Positions 8,412 to 17,175 of a stretch of 45,913 bases of DNA are shown here, piece by piece. Under the pieces are notes generated by a model. The model did not search any database. It worked only from the letters and a program-made list of their open reading frames with translations, and was not told the origin of the DNA. The position numbers and the translations under genes are program-made. The stretch lies in assembly GCA_021204045.1 (NCBI GenBank), contig JAJQAA010000038.1, positions 1 to 45,913 on the forward strand, given 5' to 3'. Every line of letters starts with the position of its first letter. Position 1 is the stretch's first letter. The DNA is from Clostridiales bacterium (GTDB lineage Bacteria > Bacillota > Clostridia > Lachnospirales > Lachnospiraceae).

Positions 8412-8434
8412 CCGCCCAAAATTTAGGCGCCTAC
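8412..8434 (-). repeat. IS66 right terminal inverted repeat
   Basis: Reads, on the minus strand, GTAGGCGCC and then the same core as the left end; a single mismatch (A/G at position 4). Confidence 0.9.
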
Positions 8435-8442
8435 CAAGTTGG
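8435..8442. repeat. Right copy of 8-bp IS66 target-site duplication
   Basis: CAAGTTGG, identical to 1378-1385. Confidence 0.9.
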
Positions 8443-8459
8443 TACGCTACCGATATTTA

Positions 8460-8507
8460 AAAAGGAAACAACTACATCCTACTTAAGGATTTCTGTTGCT
8501 TCCTTTT
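8460..8507 (-). terminator. Rho-independent terminator of the leftward catabolic operon
   Basis: Stem GGAAGCAAC with GTTGTTTCC (minus strand), followed by a run of five T. It lies ~35 bases downstream of the DUF169 stop codon, closing the 18.8-8.5 kb operon just before the IS66 element. Confidence 0.7.
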
Positions 8508-8540
8508 TGTCTCCGTTACATTAAAATTTTTTCACTAAAA

Positions 8541-9314
8541 TTAGTGCAAATCCACAGTACTATTGCACTCTGCTGCCATCTCCTGCCAATGATCCATACG
8601 CCTTTTCAGTTCCGCTTTACTCTCCTCGTCTTCTCGAAAAGCGATTGCCGTCCATGGCATCTCAGCAAGAGCTGTTACAACCTCATCGATCTTCTGGAAA
8701 GGAATTGAAATCATTGTCAATCCCGCCGGATACGCTTTCCGTCGTTTCAATCCATGATAAAAACCTGTGGTAATATGGTTTACCTTTCCACTGATGACTG
8801 TATAGGCGTACATCCATGCACAGCTGATCACCGGCGACGATTTAGATTCCCAAAAATCACCGCTGATATAGGACGTTGCATGCATCAGAACATCCGCAGA
8901 TTTCATATCTGCCACACAAATGATCAAATCCGGATCAAAGTCACACTCCGAAACCTGTGCAAATTGTACATAATTAACAGTCCCTGCTTCGACCACCGGC
9001 AGTTCCTGATAGAGCTTTCTACAGCCTGCCGGAGAACGGTACATTTCAAAGTCAGCTCCAGCCTGTCCGCTGGCCGTCACTGGTGGTTTCGGTATCATGC
9101 CGAGAACCATTTTTCCATAGCAGGCATCCATCTCTGCTGAAATATAAAATGTTTCTTTATGGCTCTGAGCATAGGACACATACTGACAAAACGCTACATG
9201 TTCACCCTCATATGCTTTCACATCCCGCGGTCTGCACACATGATAGCGCAAGGCAATCGCCGGATAAGGCATATTTAATTTCTTAAATAGTTCTTTTGCT
9301 TTATTGTTTAACAC
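8541..9314 (-). CDS. DUF169-family protein
   Basis: 257-residue soluble protein resembling DUF169 family members, recognised by the early PAIALRYH strand, the EHVAFCQYVS cysteine motif, the CYGKMVLGMIPKPP glycine-rich segment and GLTMISIPFQKIDEV near the C-terminus. No biochemical function is established for the family, and I do not assign one. The start is GTG 9314, preceded by AGGAGA. It is the last gene of a long leftward catabolic operon, 35 bases after the M20 peptidase, so it may support uptake or breakdown of the same unknown compound. Confidence 0.7.
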   Translation of the reverse strand: MLNNKAKELFKKLNMPYPAIALRYHVCRPRDVKAYEGEHVAFCQYVSYAQSHKETFYISAEMDACYGKMVLGMIPKPPVTASGQAGADFEMYRSPAGCRKLYQELPVVEAGTVNYVQFAQVSECDFDPDLIICVADMKSADVLMHATSYISGDFWESKSSPVISCAWMYAYTVISGKVNHITTGFYHGLKRRKAYPAGLTMISIPFQKIDEVVTALAEMPWTAIAFREDEESKAELKRRMDHWQEMAAECNSTVDLH

Positions 9315-9349
9315 GACAATTCTCCTATATCAAATTATTTTTCCGACTC

Positions 9350-10741
9350 TCATTGTTCATTTACTTTTAGCTTCTCTCCCAAACGAATCATCATAATTGA
9401 AGCAGCCCGTATCCCATTTTCAAAATCCATAAGTTTCATATTCTCGTTTGGAGAATGTTCACACTGATCCGCCGCACACATCGGCAAAATCACAGTATCC
9501 ACACCAACGCTATCCGTGAACATTTTTAACGGACCCGAACCACCTCCACTCGGATATACAATCGGTTCCTGATTGTAAGCATCCCGAAGTGCAGGAATTA
9601 AAATCTGCACATACGGGTTTGTAATTGACAACCGCACTGGCTTAACTGCCGTCTCAGCAGAAATAATCTTAACATCATCAAATCCATGCTTATGCAAATG
9701 CGCCTGTAGCTTCTCATGAATATCCAAAGGAATCTGATTCGGAACCAGACGAAAATCCAATCGACAACGTGCCTTATGTGGAACGATATTATTATCCCCC
9801 GGACCAATATGGCCTGAAACAAGTGAATTGATGTTACAGGAATTTTCAAAAACAAAATTATAATTATAATCATTTCCCTTTGGTCCCATAGCAAAATGAT
9901 CCAGATCCAATTCTCTCAGTGTTACCGCACCATCATCTGGCATTGACTGCAACGTAGCGATTTCTTCTTCGGTAGGTACCTGCACATCATCATAAAAACC
10001 ATCAATCAAAATACGACCGGTAGAAAAATCGCGCAAACTGGACAATACCTCTACCATCCGCCAAGCCGCATTGGGGACTGTAGGTCCATGCATGGAATGA
10101 ACATCTCGGTTTGCACAAATCACTTCAAGAATTGGGGCATACATTCCTTTCGTCCCAAGCTTTACCGTAGGACGACATGACTCGTGCATTGCACCATCAC
10201 TGTTTAAACAAAAATCTGCTTTCAACAGTTCCCTGTTTTCCATCAAAAATTCCGACAGACCAGGACTACCAATCTCTTCCGAACCTTCAAAAATGAATTT
10301 TACATTGCATGGAAGCTCTCCATAAAGTTCCCGGCATATCTGAATTGCCTTGATATACATAAAAATCTGACACTTATTATCCGATACGCCACGTCCATAC
10401 ATCCTTCCATCACGGATTTCTGGTTCAAATGGCTCCGACTTCCAGAGCGATACATCACCCTCTGGCTTCACATCATAATGACCATATACCAGAATTGTAG
10501 GTGCATTTAAATTATTACATTTAGCTTCACCAACAACAAATGGAAATGGTGGATATTCCCTACTCAGGCTGCGAACATTTGCATCAATACCGACCTTACG
10601 CATAACCTTCACAAAAAGTTCTGCACAATCAACAACCCCTTCTCCTGTCCCGCTCACACTTCTTTGGCGAACCAAACCAGCTAGTTCCTCCAGCCATTCC
10701 GTCATATGTTTATTTATACAAGCGTTAATCTTATCTATCAT
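9350..10741 (-). CDS. M20-family dipeptidase/amidohydrolase
   Basis: 463-residue zinc-dependent hydrolase of the M20 (ArgE/DapE/carnosinase-like) family. The di-metal site appears complete: YGHYDVKPEG (His and Asp), GRGVSDNKC (bridging Asp), FEGSEEIGS (general base Glu and ligand Glu), NSDGAMHE, and the distal QCEHSPNEN histidine. Residues roughly 190-330 form the lid/dimerisation domain. Start ATG follows CGGAGGATAAC. Such enzymes cleave dipeptides or N-acyl amino acids. With an M24 enzyme and two transporters in the operon, it probably hydrolyses an imported amino-acid conjugate, but the substrate cannot be read from sequence. Confidence 0.88.
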   Translation of the reverse strand: MIDKINACINKHMTEWLEELAGLVRQRSVSGTGEGVVDCAELFVKVMRKVGIDANVRSLSREYPPFPFVVGEAKCNNLNAPTILVYGHYDVKPEGDVSLWKSEPFEPEIRDGRMYGRGVSDNKCQIFMYIKAIQICRELYGELPCNVKFIFEGSEEIGSPGLSEFLMENRELLKADFCLNSDGAMHESCRPTVKLGTKGMYAPILEVICANRDVHSMHGPTVPNAAWRMVEVLSSLRDFSTGRILIDGFYDDVQVPTEEEIATLQSMPDDGAVTLRELDLDHFAMGPKGNDYNYNFVFENSCNINSLVSGHIGPGDNNIVPHKARCRLDFRLVPNQIPLDIHEKLQAHLHKHGFDDVKIISAETAVKPVRLSITNPYVQILIPALRDAYNQEPIVYPSGGGSGPLKMFTDSVGVDTVILPMCAADQCEHSPNENMKLMDFENGIRAASIMMIRLGEKLKVNEQ

Positions 10742-10783
10742 AATGTTATCCTCCGAAAACTATTGTCTTCATAGCTTAGTTCC

Positions 10784-11479
10784 TTATTTCTTTGCGGAAC
10801 GATCAGTGAAAAACGACATTCCAAGAGCAACCGAACCAAAAATAGATATCAACATTACAATCGGCGTACGAAAAGCAGATGGTAGAAACGCCATTGCTCC
10901 ATATTTATTCAAACAAGTCATTACAATAGCCAACGGCAAACAAACACTTGCATATTTCCAATTTTTAATAATCAAACCAGCAATAAGTGAACCAAACAGA
11001 GCAGGAACCAGATAATTCAAAGTGGACTTCACCTCTGCAGGTAATGCTGACACAATAGCCGTTCCGAAAATAATTGTTAATGAAAGGATTATCAAATTAA
11101 CAACGATAGAAACAGCAATACCGACCGTGGCAATACAATTTCCTTCCGGCGTTCCTGGTTCTACTCCCGCCGCTTCCTGAGCACAAATGGCACATGGCAA
11201 ACGCATATTATTGATATTTCCGGCAAGGTAAGACATATAGGTACCCGCCAAGCCAAGACCCGGATAGTAAGAAACCGGCTCAACAACATAGTTTAAGCCA
11301 AGGGAAGAAAGTCTCATAATCATAGAGGCACCAACTGCTCCCCAAATAGGAGAATATCCCGAAAGCGTAATCACAATACACGGCACAAATAGAAGTATTA
11401 CACCAAGAAGATTTGTTCTCCGTCCCCATTTTATGACAAATGGTACATATTTATTTCTATAAATTTCCATTCTGTTCAT
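10784..11479 (-). CDS. Integral membrane protein, partner of the DUF5058 protein
   Basis: 231-residue protein with about six hydrophobic segments (for example LLGVILLFVPCIVITLSGY, then a NYLVPALFGSLIAGLII stretch) and an internal loop LPCAICAQEAAGVEPGTPEGN. I do not recognise a well-characterised family. In Clostridia a protein of this size often accompanies DUF5058 proteins beside M20 peptidases (recalled), which suggests a two-subunit transporter for peptides or related compounds. It begins at ATG 11479 after GGAGGAAAGCT, 37 bases behind the DUF5058 gene. The C-terminus ends in a charged tail, FFTDRSAKK. Confidence 0.65.
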   Translation of the reverse strand: MNRMEIYRNKYVPFVIKWGRRTNLLGVILLFVPCIVITLSGYSPIWGAVGASMIMRLSSLGLNYVVEPVSYYPGLGLAGTYMSYLAGNINNMRLPCAICAQEAAGVEPGTPEGNCIATVGIAVSIVVNLIILSLTIIFGTAIVSALPAEVKSTLNYLVPALFGSLIAGLIIKNWKYASVCLPLAIVMTCLNKYGAMAFLPSAFRTPIVMLISIFGSVALGMSFFTDRSAKK

Positions 11480-11516
11480 AGCTTTCCTCCTGTATCAACA
11501 TGAAAATCTTCTTAGG

Positions 11517-12230
11517 TTACAGAAACAAATACAGCGCAGCAGCAATAAGCCCTCCAAACATGGCAAATGTCAATCCCCAAACAGACATCCATTTAATATT
11601 TTTCCTGCGTCCATAAAGTGTCATAAACGCCTGAATAATACCTGCTGCAATCAAAGCAATAAACCCTGCCGGAATACTAGCGCTACTAAGACATTGATTC
11701 GTAGCCAGATATCCATATGCCCCCAGACAGGCCCCAGTTGTAAATACTGCCATACGTGCCGGATTTCCCTTCGCCACAAAATTCTCTAATTTATCCATTT
11801 TATCAGTAAAGAAGGCTGTCACCAAAATCCAGCCCAAACAGGCTAACGTCATTACCCATACACAGGTACAGAAGACGTTCATGTTCATTCCCTCGGCACC
11901 CAAAGTAGCTCCAGCGGAAGTGGCCGCCAACTGTGCAGTAATAAGTTCATAAGCAACGCTACCGATATACGCAAGTCTCATCCAGGACATGGGACCTCCG
12001 ATGGCAACAATAAGCGTCACACAGCCTGTAGCCACAACAATTGCAGGTCCTATGCTGGCCGCTGCTGCAGAAATGATTGCTCTTTTAAACTGCTCATTTG
12101 TAATACCAATTTCTTTTCCAACAGAAAAAGCACGCTTGGTAAATATCCCTGCCTGAACAACCGTAAGTACAATGGCTGGTATTACAGCCACCCACATGAT
12201 CCAACTGTTTGCAAATCCTAAATAATCCAC
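11517..12230 (-). CDS. DUF5058-family membrane protein
   Basis: 237-residue polytopic membrane protein beginning MDYLGFANSWIMWVAVIPAI, typical of DUF5058. About six hydrophobic helices are visible, with a conserved-looking cytoplasmic segment ITNEQFKRAIISAAAASIGP after helix 1 and YGRRKNIKW before the last helix. The start is GTG 12230 with AAGGGGG upstream. The family has no proven function. Together with the following membrane gene and the M20 peptidase it probably forms a transport-plus-hydrolysis unit (inference). It follows the dehydrogenase gene after a 131-base gap containing a strong stem-loop. Confidence 0.75.
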   Translation of the reverse strand: MDYLGFANSWIMWVAVIPAIVLTVVQAGIFTKRAFSVGKEIGITNEQFKRAIISAAAASIGPAIVVATGCVTLIVAIGGPMSWMRLAYIGSVAYELITAQLAATSAGATLGAEGMNMNVFCTCVWVMTLACLGWILVTAFFTDKMDKLENFVAKGNPARMAVFTTGACLGAYGYLATNQCLSSASIPAGFIALIAAGIIQAFMTLYGRRKNIKWMSVWGLTFAMFGGLIAAALYLFL

Positions 12231-12298
12231 CGCACAATCCCCCTTCGACGATTGGTTTTAAAAATTTTATATTCGGTATTCAACGATCCATCCATTCT

Positions 12299-12325
12299 TC
12301 CTGCCGACTTATAAGGTCGGCAGGA
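12299..12325. promoter_or_regulatory. Intercistronic stem-loop
   Basis: Perfect 10-bp stem TCCTGCCGAC/GTCGGCAGGA with a 7-base loop. It lies between the DUF5058 start and the dehydrogenase stop. On the minus strand it is not followed by a T run, so it may be an mRNA-stabilising or processing structure rather than a full terminator. Confidence 0.55.
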
Positions 12326-12361
12326 TTTGTTATACGATTTATACTATTGTACTGGCGGTAA

Positions 12362-13297
12362 TTATTTCAAAAGATATTTCGGTGTGCCACCATTCATAAC
12401 TGCCAAAATACTTTCAGCAACATCTACTCCCGTTTTGACAATGGCGCCATTCGTAAATCCGGCATAATGTGGCGTACAAATAACATTATCAAATGTCAGC
12501 AAAGGCTCATCAGCAGCCAACGGCTCTGACGCATAAACATCCAAACCAGCACCAGCAATTTCTCCCGCTCGAAGCGCCGCAACCAACGCATCTTGCTGCA
12601 CGATCGCCCCACGAGCCGCATTAATCAGAAACGCTGAATTTTTCATTTTCCTCAGCTCCTCCGCGCCAATCATACCTATTGTCTGCTTAGTTTCCGGAGT
12701 ATGAAGTGTAACAAAATCAGAACGTTCCAGAAGTTCATCCAGTTTTTCGATCATTTCAATTCCATCCGCTTCTTTTACAAATGGATCCCATGCGATGACA
12801 TTCATATCGAAACCTTTTGCCTTTTTGGCTACTTTCTTCCCAATATTTCCCAGTCCGATAATGCCCAACGTAGAATTCTCCAACTCCACTGCAGAGATCT
12901 TCTTAATGCTATTAAATTCTCCGGAGTGAATTTTCTTATCCACAATACGAGAATTGCGAGCACATGCCATAATCAGATACATCGCATGTTCGGCTACAGC
13001 ATTCGCATTTGACGTCGGTGTATTACAAACCATAATACCTTTTGACTGCGCATAGGGCACATCAACAATCTCCATACCTACGCCAAAACGAGAAATAAGC
13101 TTTAAATTTTTAGCAGTATCAATCACTTCTTTATCAATCTTATTTGGAGAAAGCCAAACAACAATTGCATCTACATCCGCCACATCGCGCAGCAAATCCT
13201 CTTTGGATGGACCTGAACTCCCAACAATTTCGACACCAGCATCCTTTAACATTTTCTCAGCAACAGCTGCCAAGGGTTTTGGATTATATACTTTCAT
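12362..13297 (-). CDS. D-2-hydroxyacid dehydrogenase (phosphoglycerate dehydrogenase-like)
   Basis: 311-residue NAD-dependent 2-hydroxyacid dehydrogenase. The Rossmann signature LGIIGLGNIGKKVAKKAKGF lies near residues 144-163. Substrate-binding and catalytic features include SRFGVGMEIVD (Arg-type contact), NAARGAIVQQDALV, the Asp/Glu pair of GLDVYASEPL, and the catalytic His in CTPHYAGFT. The protein lacks the ACT regulatory domain of SerA, so it is more likely a catabolic 2-ketoacid reductase or hydroxyacid dehydrogenase. It begins at ATG 13297 after GGAGATAAC and follows the broken enolase-superfamily gene, suggesting that it handles a product of that enzyme. Confidence 0.88.
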   Translation of the reverse strand: MKVYNPKPLAAVAEKMLKDAGVEIVGSSGPSKEDLLRDVADVDAIVVWLSPNKIDKEVIDTAKNLKLISRFGVGMEIVDVPYAQSKGIMVCNTPTSNANAVAEHAMYLIMACARNSRIVDKKIHSGEFNSIKKISAVELENSTLGIIGLGNIGKKVAKKAKGFDMNVIAWDPFVKEADGIEMIEKLDELLERSDFVTLHTPETKQTIGMIGAEELRKMKNSAFLINAARGAIVQQDALVAALRAGEIAGAGLDVYASEPLAADEPLLTFDNVICTPHYAGFTNGAIVKTGVDVAESILAVMNGGTPKYLLK

Positions 13298-13327
13298 TAA
13301 TGTTATCTCCTTAATTTTTCGTGTTTT

Positions 13328-14516
13328 TTATTTAAACGTAAAAACTACTGCTTCTGCAATTGCCTTCTCAGAAAGCTCCTGGCCGATGCCGGGCTGAGTC
13401 GGTATATCATAAGCACCATTTACTGGTTGATAAGTATATTTTCCCAATTCCACCATGTCTTTTTTGATTGCCCCTTCATGAACCTCATGTATGAGGAAAT
13501 TCGGAATTACTGTCTCAACCTGCAAAGTTGCTGCAGTTGCAATCGGACCTCCGCAAACGTGAACTTGAACGGCAGCGTCATATATATTAGCCATATCGCA
13601 AATCTTTTTGACCTCTGAAATACCGCCTGTATTCGTCAGATCTGGCTGAATAACCTGAATCGCGTGTTTCTCCAAAAACTCTCGGTATCCCCAGCGTGTG
13701 TAAATACGTTCTCCGCTGGCAATCGGAATATTCACGTTTTTACGAACTTCCAACATATTTTCTACATTCAGCGGATGAACTGGTTCCTCATAATAGTAGA
13801 TATTAAGTGGTTCCAATGCCTTTCCAAGCTGTACCGCTGTAATTGCATCCGTATAAGCATGCAACTCAATAATAATATCCAGATCCTTTCCTCCAGCTTC
13901 ACGCATGGCAGCTGTGCGCTCGTAAGCGGTTCTCACCATTTCTGCAGAAAGTTTTCCATGTAGCTTCCAGTCAGGGTTAGAGGCCTCGCGCGCCCACTTT
14001 CCATCGCTCGTTACTCCAATCGGGTCTACCTTGATTGCAGTATATCCCTGAGCCATCGCCTTACGTGTCGCTTCTGCATACTGAGTCGGTTCTGTTAAAT
14101 TGCAATGTTCCACATCCCAGTCAAACTGAAGCTGGCTAGCATACGCACGAATTCTCTCATTTGTCTTCCCCCCCCAGTAACTGCCAGCACGGAACTCCCA
14201 ACGCCTTTCCCTTTATATCCCATAAAGCGGTATCAACAGCACTTACGCCAGCATTGACCACACCGCCGCCGCCCATTCCCCAGAATGTCGAACGGAAAAT
14301 ATTCTCCCAGATAGCCTCTATATTCATTGGATCCTTGCCAACGATTAACTTTGCCATATCTTTGGCAATCCCAACACCCGCATCATGCATACCGCCATAG
14401 GATAATCCGACCTCACCAAATCCGGAAATACCCTCATCTGTATTAACACGAATGCAGATAACCTTTCCCATAACATTAAATTTGCATTCGAATACATCAA
14501 CACTTGTAATTTTCAT
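13328..14516 (-). pseudogene. Enolase-superfamily (mandelate racemase/muconate lactonizing-like) enzyme, frameshifted
   Basis: Two adjacent reading frames together make one ~390-residue acid-sugar dehydratase or racemase-like protein. The first (14516 to 14157) holds the capping domain, ending in WQLLGG. The second holds the barrel, with IKVDP (general base Lys), IELHAYTD and YYEEPVHP (metal ligands), IASGERIYTRWGY and VQVHVCGG (His). The frames meet at a run of eight G (minus strand, 14166-14173). Removing one G gives a continuous LLGGKTNERIRAYASQL. I cannot tell a real mutation from homopolymer slippage or a sequencing error. A second start within the distal part is possible but would give a protein without a capping domain. 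Confidence 0.85.
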
Positions 14517-14560
14517 GAAATGTAAAACCTCCTGACTAGTATTAACGAACGATAATTATC

Positions 14561-14592
14561 AGATGTCGGCATCCTTGAGAGACGCCGACATC
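14561..14592. promoter_or_regulatory. Intercistronic stem-loop
   Basis: Stem AGATGTCGGC-(A)TC pairs with GA-(C)GCCGACATCT around a short loop, in the gap between the M24 stop and the enolase-superfamily start. It resembles the stem at 12299 and may set relative expression within the operon. Confidence 0.5.
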
Positions 14593-14604
14593 TTTATTTG
14601 TTGA

Positions 14605-15783
14605 TTAAAGATACATAATCCCGTGAGGAGTCTCATTCACGCGGACAGCTCCTTCTTTGCCGATAATAAAGTTATCCGTATTAAATGCAAATACATTGGC
14701 AGTTGCCATTTGCGGATGGATCGATACGAACATATTCTCCTGAAGAATCATGGTCTCATCGTAGGAAAATGTCGGCCGACAGGACATATCATAACCCTGA
14801 CCATGCCCAAACAGGCCATCCGAACGCTTGTATCCGTGCTCATCTTGGAATTTATGCAGTGCCTTGGTAACTTCAACCGCCGGAGTTCCTGGTTTAGCAA
14901 TTTTAGCCAACTCTCCTTGCATATATACAGCATCTTTTACCGCCTGTTGGAATTCTTCATCCGGATCATCGCGCAAAGACCACGGACGTGAAAGCTCTCC
15001 CCAATATCCGCCACGATAGGATAATTCAATTAAAATGTCAACAATATCCCCTTCTTTGATCACATTGTTTTGCAGAAGGAACGGTTTATGCTGTGCCTTA
15101 GGATAACCAGCACAAACCATTGCGTTATTGACCTCCTCAAATCCCATATCAAAAGCAGCTTTTTTTAAATCTGTCGAGATATCTCTCTCTCTGCGTCCCG
15201 GACGCAGAATAGACGGAATAATCTTAAAAAGCTGATCATGCATATGTACCGTTTCACGCGCTACAGCCAACTCTTCTTCTGATTTTATGGCCATCAGGTA
15301 ATCGATCTCATCATCTACTTTTTCAATGGTAGCACCATCAATATTCTCCAAAACATAATTAACAAAATACCACGGCAATGACGTCTGACGATAAAAACCA
15401 ATTTTCTTCAGATTACGCTCTTTCATGAATGTAACCATCTCACGCGGGATATAATCATCTGAAAATGAAGTTGATGTCAGGAAAGGACCTCCCTTGGCAT
15501 AAGCAATATGTCTCTGCACAGGAGGCGGAATTGGCGCACCACTGAACGCGCAATGACCAAATGCACCCATGTCACCATCCTTAGGAATAATCAACGTCTG
15601 AATGTGAGAACCGGCATTCGCATAATCCGTAAAATAGCGAAAAGCGCCGCCCAGTGCATTATTATGTCCGCCACAGATAATGCAATCCAAATTCCTGTCC
15701 GAAATAATCTTCTGAACCGCATTGAAACGTCTGTCGAGTTCCTTATCCGAAACTGCGCCATAATAGGGACCTTTTTGAACCAT
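14605..15783 (-). CDS. M24-family (aminopeptidase P/creatinase fold) protein with altered metal site
   Basis: 392-residue pita-bread-fold protein: N-terminal creatinase-type domain (about residues 1-165), then the M24 catalytic domain. In true metallo-aminopeptidases five acidic or His ligands are conserved. Here the first Asp region reads VDILIEL, the second SDxTR-type motif reads GELSRPW, the His is kept (LFGHGQGYD), the EPG motif is replaced by SIHPQM, and the last Glu by NTDNF. Four of five ligands therefore differ, so a metal-free creatinase-like hydrolase is more likely than a proline peptidase (inference). The gene follows TRAP dctM and precedes the enolase-superfamily gene. Confidence 0.8.
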   Translation of the reverse strand: MVQKGPYYGAVSDKELDRRFNAVQKIISDRNLDCIICGGHNNALGGAFRYFTDYANAGSHIQTLIIPKDGDMGAFGHCAFSGAPIPPPVQRHIAYAKGGPFLTSTSFSDDYIPREMVTFMKERNLKKIGFYRQTSLPWYFVNYVLENIDGATIEKVDDEIDYLMAIKSEEELAVARETVHMHDQLFKIIPSILRPGRRERDISTDLKKAAFDMGFEEVNNAMVCAGYPKAQHKPFLLQNNVIKEGDIVDILIELSYRGGYWGELSRPWSLRDDPDEEFQQAVKDAVYMQGELAKIAKPGTPAVEVTKALHKFQDEHGYKRSDGLFGHGQGYDMSCRPTFSYDETMILQENMFVSIHPQMATANVFAFNTDNFIIGKEGAVRVNETPHGIMYL

Positions 15784-15906
15784 AATCTTCTCTCCTTTAC
15801 TATAATAAAAATTTTTAGTGATATACAGATCGTCACAGACAACCTATATTTATGATGAAATTAAACCAGCTTGTCAACAATACAGATCCAACTAGGTTTA
15901 ATCAAA

Positions 15907-17175
15907 TCATACAAAAATAAGCGCTATGTCTGGTACCAAAGCTACCAGAACCAAATCCAATACATATACCATAATAAATGGCAAAACTTTCAGTGCTATT
16001 TTTTCTACTGGTGCCTTTGTTACCATTGATGAAGCATACAGACAAGTACCAAACGGAGGTGTCATACAACCAATTGCCAATGTCATTAAGATCATCGCTC
16101 CAAAATGAACTGCATTAATCTGCAGCGTCGAGCAAAGCGCGGTAAGAATCGGAGCCGCTATCAGAACAATCGCTGTACCACTCATAAACATACCCGCAAC
16201 AAGAATGACTAGATCCACCGCAAGAATAATTATTATCTCACTGGAAGTAAGTAAAAGAATGCTTTGCATCAGCATATTAGGCAACTTCGTGTAAGCGATA
16301 ATCCAACCAAACACACCTGCAGTGGCCATAATTAAAAGGATCGCTGCTGACTGCAATGCTGCCTTCTTAAATGATTCCCAAATGCTTGCCAGGTTTAATT
16401 CGTGAAAAATTGGGCCGCATACCAGGATAACATATGCAATCAAAACTACTGAGCATTCAGTAGGTGTAACAAATCCACCAAAAATTCCCACGATGATTAA
16501 CACTGGTGCTAAAAGAGCTAATATTGATTCCTTTAGCGTGTCTATAACCATCGGTATCGTATATTCTTTCTTTATTATAACGACGTCTTTTTTCCTGCTT
16601 CCCTGAATTAAACACACAATTATTGTCGATACCACCATAAAAAGTCCAACTGAGAAACCGGACTTAAATAAATCACTGATGGACGTTCCAGTAGCCGCAC
16701 CATAGACAACTAAAATCACACTCGGTGGGATTACTGCATCAAGCACACCTCCTGATGTAATTAAGGCTCCAACATAACTCGGCTCATAACCGCGTTTTTC
16801 CATTTCAGGGAGCATAATTCCTCCCACAACTGCCGTTGTGGCCACACCAGATCCAGAAATTGCACCAAAAATAGCAGATGCAATTACTGTTACAATAGGA
16901 AGCCCTCCAGGAAGCTTGGCTACAAATAGTTCACAGAAAGAAACCAAACGCTTTGCAAGTCCTCCTTTATCCATCAGGTTTCCAGCAATCAAAAATCCTG
17001 GCAACGCCAGCAACGTCATCTTATCAACACTAGAATACATGCGTTGAATCATCATAAAAAAATCAATACCCGCTGTATTCATAAACACAATACATGTCGC
17101 TGCAATTCCTGCGTATACAGGCATTCCCGCCAACAAAAATATAAACAACAGCACGAACAATATAATACCACTCAT
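15907..17175 (-). CDS. dctM: TRAP transporter large permease (DctM)
   Basis: 422-residue DctM-type subunit with about 12 hydrophobic segments. Characteristic stretches are ALPGFLIAGNLMDKGGLAKR, the AISGSGVATTAVVGGIMLPE segment, ALITSGGVLDAVIPPSVILV and TPPFGTCLYASS near the C-terminus. DctM forms the Na+-coupled transport core for an acid substrate delivered by DctP. Its ATG overlaps the dctQ stop by one base, which supports fixed stoichiometry with dctQ. First set of TRAP genes in the window; it differs clearly from the one at 33.4 kb. Confidence 0.95.
   Translation of the reverse strand: MSGIILFVLLFIFLLAGMPVYAGIAATCIVFMNTAGIDFFMMIQRMYSSVDKMTLLALPGFLIAGNLMDKGGLAKRLVSFCELFVAKLPGGLPIVTVIASAIFGAISGSGVATTAVVGGIMLPEMEKRGYEPSYVGALITSGGVLDAVIPPSVILVVYGAATGTSISDLFKSGFSVGLFMVVSTIIVCLIQGSRKKDVVIIKKEYTIPMVIDTLKESILALLAPVLIIVGIFGGFVTPTECSVVLIAYVILVCGPIFHELNLASIWESFKKAALQSAAILLIMATAGVFGWIIAYTKLPNMLMQSILLLTSSEIIIILAVDLVILVAGMFMSGTAIVLIAAPILTALCSTLQINAVHFGAMILMTLAIGCMTPPFGTCLYASSMVTKAPVEKIALKVLPFIMVYVLDLVLVALVPDIALIFV

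Larger units (their letters stand above)
1386..8434. mobile_element. IS66-family insertion sequence carrying an internal recombinase-trio element
   Basis: A 7049-bp unit bounded by 23-bp near-perfect inverted repeats (one mismatch, core GCGCCTAAATTTTGGGCGG) and flanked by identical 8-bp duplications. It contains the canonical IS66 set tnpA, tnpB and tnpC in order on the plus strand. The 3' end of tnpC is displaced by an insertion at 3797-8019; without that insert the IS would be about 2.8 kb, a normal IS66 length. Because tnpC is split and tnpA is frameshifted, the element is unlikely to transpose by itself. The intact target duplication indicates that the nested unit either moved in as one piece or acquired the second element after insertion. 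Confidence 0.93.

Noticed and set aside
1378-8442. CRISPR-like array or conjugative element within the insertion
   Set aside because: No regularly spaced repeats, relaxase or type IV secretion genes. All content is explained by IS66 and the recombinase trio.
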